From NCBI GenBank assembly GCA_964464925.1, contig CAYXLI010000024.1:28549-92548 (forward strand): 64,000 nt of DNA. The letters are read 5' to 3'. Below, in pieces: positions 60,776 to 64,000 of the stretch. The notes below the pieces were generated by a model. That model was not told where the DNA came from and did not search any database. It worked only from the letters and a program-made list of their open reading frames with translations. Positions within the stretch are counted from its first letter, which is position 1, and every line of letters begins with the position of its first letter. The translations under genes were made by a program, and so were the position numbers. Origin of the DNA: CAYXLI01 sp964464925. GTDB lineage: Bacteria > Acidobacteriota > Terriglobia > Bryobacterales > Bryobacteraceae.

Positions 60776-62409
60776 GCCTGGATTCCCGGCGCTTCGTGCC
60801 CAAGCTTCTGGACGTATTCGACGTAAGAACCTGGATAGACCACGGGGTCGCGGTCCGTTCCGCTCTCGCCTCCGAGTTCCAGAACGCGTGAACCAAGTCC
60901 GCGCAGGAAAGTCCGGTCGTGTGACACAAAGATCATCGTGCCCTCGAAATCTTTCAGCGCGTCGACCAGCATTTCTTTCGTCGCGAGGTCGAGGTGGTTT
61001 GTTGGCTCGTCAAGCACCAGGAAATTCGGCGGATCGTACAGCATGCGGGCCATCGCAAGCCGCGACTTCTCGCCGCCGGAAAGCGATCGAATGCGCTTGT
61101 CGATGTCGTCTCCGGAGAACTGGAACGCGCCGGCAAGCGTGCGGAGTGAACCGAGGCCGTCCTGTGGAAAGTCTTTCTGAAGTTGCTCAATAATCGTGAG
61201 ATCAGGATCGAGCACGTCCAGCGACTGCTGTGCGAAGTAGCCCATCTTGAGGCTCGCGCCCAGCCGCACTTCACCGGAATCCGGCGTCATCGCTCCCGCA
61301 ATCATTTTGAGCAGTGTGGTTTTGCCGGCACCGTTTCTCCCCATCACAGCCCAGCGCTCGCCGCGCCGGATCACCAGGCTGAGCCCGTCGTAGATCACCC
61401 GCGATCCGTAACTCTTGTGCAAGTCTTCAATCACTGCGACCTGATCGCCGGAGCGCGGCGGCACGCGAAATTCGAATTTCACTACCTGGCGGCGCTTCGG
61501 CAGTTCAATCTTCTCGATCTTGTCCAGCGCCTTGATGCGGCTCTGCACCTGGGCGGCCTTTGCCGCATGCGTGCGGAAGCGCTCAATAAAACGCTGCTCC
61601 TTGGCGAGCATCGCCTGCTGTCGCGCGAAGGCTGCCTGCTGGTTGGCCTCACGGATGGCGCGCTCCCGTTCATAGAAATCGTAGTTGCCGGAGTAGACGA
61701 CAATCTCTCCCGAATCGATCTCCGCGATCTTCGACACGATCCGGTTCATGAACTCCCGGTCGTGCGAAGTCATCAGCAGCGCGCTCTTCAGCGATTTGAG
61801 GAACTGCTCCAGCCAGATGATCGATTCGATATCCAGGTGATTCGTGGGCTCGTCCATCAGCAGCACATCGGGACGGCCCAGCAGCACTCGCGCCAGAGCG
61901 ACGCGCATTTTCCAGCCGCCCGACAACGCGCCTACATCTCCGTCAATCTGCTCGTCGTGAAAACCGAGACCGTGCAGCACCTCGCGCGCCTGTGCTTCGA
62001 GAGCGTAGCCGTCCAGATGTTCGTATTCCTCCTGGACCTCGCCGAAGCGCGCCAGTATGCGATCAATGTTCTCCGCCTGCGCGGGGTCTTCCATTGCCTG
62101 TTGTAGGGCTTCGAGTTCGTGGTGAAGATCGCCGACGCGTCCACTGCCGGCGATCGCTTCATCCAGAACGGATCGGCCTTTCATCTCCTCCACGTCCTGG
62201 CGAAAATAGCCGATGGTGAGTTTCTTCGGAACCGTGACTTCGCCCTCATCAGGCGCTTCCTCACCGACGATCATGCGGAAGAGAGTGGTCTTGCCCGCGC
62301 CGTTAGGGCCAACCAGTCCCACCTTTTCGCCTGGATTCAATTGGAAGGAGGCGTCAACGAAGACAAGTTGCTTCCCGTATTGCTTGTGAATGTTGGAAAA
62401 AGAGATCAA
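60772..62409 (-). CDS. ABC-F family ATPase (EttA/Uup-type)
   Basis: 545 residues with two ABC domains and no membrane part. First: GPNGAGKTT, ALSGGWKMR, LLMDEPTNHLD. Second: GRNGAGKTT, SLSGGEKSR, LVLDEPTNHLD. The inter-domain linker (YERERAIREANQQAAFARQQ...) is the P-site tRNA interaction motif region. Acts on the ribosome in translation. Start TTG at 62409 without a ribosome site. It lies 114 bp after lepA, another ribosome factor. Confidence 0.95.
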   Translation of the reverse strand: MISFSNIHKQYGKQLVFVDASFQLNPGEKVGLVGPNGAGKTTLFRMIVGEEAPDEGEVTVPKKLTIGYFRQDVEEMKGRSVLDEAIAGSGRVGDLHHELEALQQAMEDPAQAENIDRILARFGEVQEEYEHLDGYALEAQAREVLHGLGFHDEQIDGDVGALSGGWKMRVALARVLLGRPDVLLMDEPTNHLDIESIIWLEQFLKSLKSALLMTSHDREFMNRIVSKIAEIDSGEIVVYSGNYDFYERERAIREANQQAAFARQQAMLAKEQRFIERFRTHAAKAAQVQSRIKALDKIEKIELPKRRQVVKFEFRVPPRSGDQVAVIEDLHKSYGSRVIYDGLSLVIRRGERWAVMGRNGAGKTTLLKMIAGAMTPDSGEVRLGASLKMGYFAQQSLDVLDPDLTIIEQLQKDFPQDGLGSLRTLAGAFQFSGDDIDKRIRSLSGGEKSRLAMARMLYDPPNFLVLDEPTNHLDLATKEMLVDALKDFEGTMIFVSHDRTFLRGLGSRVLELGGESGTDRDPVVYPGSYVEYVQKLGHEAPGIQA

Positions 62410-62474
62410 AAACCAAGCTAGCAGACGGACTCACTCGGGCTCGTTCCGGACCTTCCCGGGACTGCCTGGTATGC

Positions 62475-62500
62475 TCCTGACATTGTTGGTATTGTCAGGA
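62475..62500. repeat. Inverted repeat between lepA and the ABC-F gene
   Basis: TCCTGACA and TGTCAGGA form perfect 8-bp arms around a 10-base loop, 24 bp after the lepA stop. On the plus strand CATCGTTTTT follows; on the minus strand no T-run follows. It may be a weak terminator or operator. Confidence 0.4.
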
Positions 62501-62523
62501 CATCGTTTTTCTGCGTCTGTCAA

Positions 62524-64000
62524 TTATTCGTTGTCTGTGCTGCCCACTTTCAGAACAGCAAGGAATGCTTCCTGTGGAATCTCCACTTTGCCCACGCGTT
62601 TCATGCGGCGCTTGCCCTCCTTCTGCTTCTCCAGCAGCTTCCGTTTCCGGCTAATGTCGCCGCCATAGCACTTGGCCAGCACGTTCTTGCGCATGCCTGG
62701 AATGGTTTCGCGGGCAATGATCTTGCCGCCGATCGCGGCCTGCAGCGCGACCTCGAACATTTGGCGCGGGATCAGTTTGCGGAGGCGTTCGATCAAGCCT
62801 TTGCCGCGCTCGTACGCTACGTCTTTGTGAACGATCATGGACAATGCGTCCACCGGTTCGTTCGCCACCAGCACATCCATCTTGACCATCTTCGATTCCG
62901 AGTAGCCCGCCAAGTGGTAGTCGAGCGATGCGTAACCGCGCGACGCAGATTTCAGCCGGTCATAGAAATCGAGCACGATCTCATTCAGCGGCAGCTCATA
63001 AGTAAGCATTACACGGCCGCCGCCCAGATATTCGAACTTCTTCTGATTGCCGCGCTTTTCCTCGAGCAGTTTCAGGATTTCGCCGATGTACTCCTCGCGC
63101 GTGATCACCGTGGCTTCGATAATCGGCTCTTCAATCTTCGCAATGTTCGCCGGATCCGGCCAGCGCGATGGATTTTCCACTTCCACAATATCGCCGTCCG
63201 TCAGCGTGACGCGGTAGCGAACGCCCGGCGCGGTGGTGATCAGATCGATCTGGAACTCGCGTTCCAGCCGCTCCTGGACGATCTCGAGATGTAGCAGGCC
63301 AAGAAAGCCGCAGCGGAATCCGAAACCCAATGCCACCGAATTTTCGGGCTCGAAATTGAAAGCGCTGTCGTTGAGACGCAGCTTTTCTAATGCGTCGCGG
63401 AGTAAGCCGTGCTCATGGGATTCAACCGGGTACAAGCCGGCGAACACCATCGGTTTGATTTCCTGAAATCCAGGCAGGGGCTCCGCTGCCGGGTTCGTGT
63501 GGTCCAGGATCGTGTCGCCAATTTTCGCGTCTGAAACGGTCTTGATGTTCGCGAAAAGAAAGCCGGCTTCACCCGCGGTCAGCTCGTCGCTCGGCACAGG
63601 CTTCGGTGTTTGATAGCCGAGACCTTCCACTTCATAAACCGCGTTGTTGGACCAAAGCCGGATCTTCTGGCCAAGACGCATCTTCCCGTCGACGATGCGA
63701 AGCAGAATGATCACACCGCGATAAGGATCGAACCAGGAATCGAAGATCAGCGCGCGAAGTGGCGCATCGGGATCACCCTTCGGCGGCGGCACCTTCTTCA
63801 CCACTGCTTCCAGGATCTCTTCGATGCCGATACCCTGCTTGGCGCTGGCCAGGATGGCTTCGCTCGCGTCAAGGCCGATTACCTGCTCGATCTGTTCTTT
63901 GATGCGTTCCGGCTCGGCCGATGGCAGGTCTATCTTGTTGATGACCGGCAGGATTTCCTGGTTGTGATGCAGAGCGAGGTAGGTGTTCGCGAGCGTCTGC
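62524..64000 (-). CDS. lepA: Elongation factor 4 (LepA), 5' end outside window
   Basis: The window holds the C-terminal part (about 490 residues), reading out at 64000. Visible are the GTPase motif PVINKIDLPSAEPERI, domain II (FDSWFDPYRGVIILLRI), the GFGFRCGFLGLLHLEIVQERLEREF block and the LepA-specific C-terminal domain (RQMFEVALQAAIGGKIIARETI, NVLAKCYGGDISRKRKLLEKQKEGKRRMK). Ribosomal back-translocation/biogenesis GTPase. The G1 motif and the start are not in the window. Confidence 0.97.
   Translation of the reverse strand, partial: QTLANTYLALHHNQEILPVINKIDLPSAEPERIKEQIEQVIGLDASEAILASAKQGIGIEEILEAVVKKVPPPKGDPDAPLRALIFDSWFDPYRGVIILLRIVDGKMRLGQKIRLWSNNAVYEVEGLGYQTPKPVPSDELTAGEAGFLFANIKTVSDAKIGDTILDHTNPAAEPLPGFQEIKPMVFAGLYPVESHEHGLLRDALEKLRLNDSAFNFEPENSVALGFGFRCGFLGLLHLEIVQERLEREFQIDLITTAPGVRYRVTLTDGDIVEVENPSRWPDPANIAKIEEPIIEATVITREEYIGEILKLLEEKRGNQKKFEYLGGGRVMLTYELPLNEIVLDFYDRLKSASRGYASLDYHLAGYSESKMVKMDVLVANEPVDALSMIVHKDVAYERGKGLIERLRKLIPRQMFEVALQAAIGGKIIARETIPGMRKNVLAKCYGGDISRKRKLLEKQKEGKRRMKRVGKVEIPQEAFLAVLKVGSTDNE

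Noticed and set aside
1..64000. tRNA, rRNA, CRISPR arrays and insertion sequences
   Set aside because: None was recognised by eye on either strand; a tRNA or small-RNA scan was not possible here.

Overview
The window looks like a chromosomal segment of an acidobacterium, most likely of the Solibacteres/Bryobacterales type. The evidence is the gene mix: Tat-exported Gfo/Idh/MocA proteins, sulfatase, DUF4038/GH140-like, DUF1080, sugar phosphate isomerase/epimerases, a sedolisin, a PEP-CTERM protein, many GTG and TTG starts and moderately high GC. This assignment is inference from gene content; no rRNA or tRNA gene was recognised in the window to anchor it.

Region 1 (1-15009, all minus strand) is the most unusual part. 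A sigma-54 activator with a degenerate receiver domain (13639-15009) sits upstream of at least 12 tightly packed, often ATGA-overlapping genes that run off the left edge. Two CTGTCAC/GTGACAG dyads, about 72 bp apart, lie between activator and operon, with weak -24/-12 candidates downstream of them. The operon encodes, in transcription order, a DUF3467 protein, a chitosanase/lysozyme-like protein with a peptidoglycan-binding domain, one member of a four-paralog family, an 83-aa protein, a three-module protein with hairpin and IPT/TIG-like parts, a cytosolic-type subtilase with a prodomain, two large unrecognised proteins (664 and 355 aa), a second paralog, a 291-aa unknown, and paralogs three and four. 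I do not recognise it as any described system. No tail sheath, tube, baseplate or portal protein was seen.

Region 2 (15200-24507, minus) holds catabolic and exported enzymes: a glycine C-acetyltransferase / sulfatase / GH140-like operon, a beta-lactamase-fold hydrolase, a Cgl0159-type aldolase-fold protein and a sedolisin protease. Region 3 (24738-28681) is a partial complex I operon, nuoA-C-D-E-F, without nuoB and without G-N. It is divergent from thiS, and the two promoters share overlapping -10 boxes. Region 4 (29072-35436) has a MerR regulator, a decayed RBBP9/YdeN hydrolase, a mutarotase-fold protein, an MFS sugar transporter, a TIM-barrel epimerase and a MidA-like methyltransferase, the last two expressed from back-to-back, apparently leaderless promoters.

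Region 5 (35437-41680) contains a 23-aa Lys/Ala-rich basic protein with a near-consensus promoter and a textbook terminator, RlpA, a receiver-less sigma-54 activator followed by a glycosyltransferase, and an AAA ATPase divergent from a recombinase-like fragment. Region 6 (41702-48957) is sugar metabolism (two exported oxidoreductases, a medium-chain dehydrogenase, an RbsD/FucU mutarotase), a PEP-CTERM protein and a large membrane protein. Region 7 (49002-64000) has an MrfA-like helicase overlapping a membrane-anchored degenerate SIR2-like protein, then a methyltransferase, alkaline phosphatase, DUF1080 protein, epimerase, DinB and DUF1579-like proteins, an AraC regulator, an ABC-F ATPase and the 3' part of lepA.
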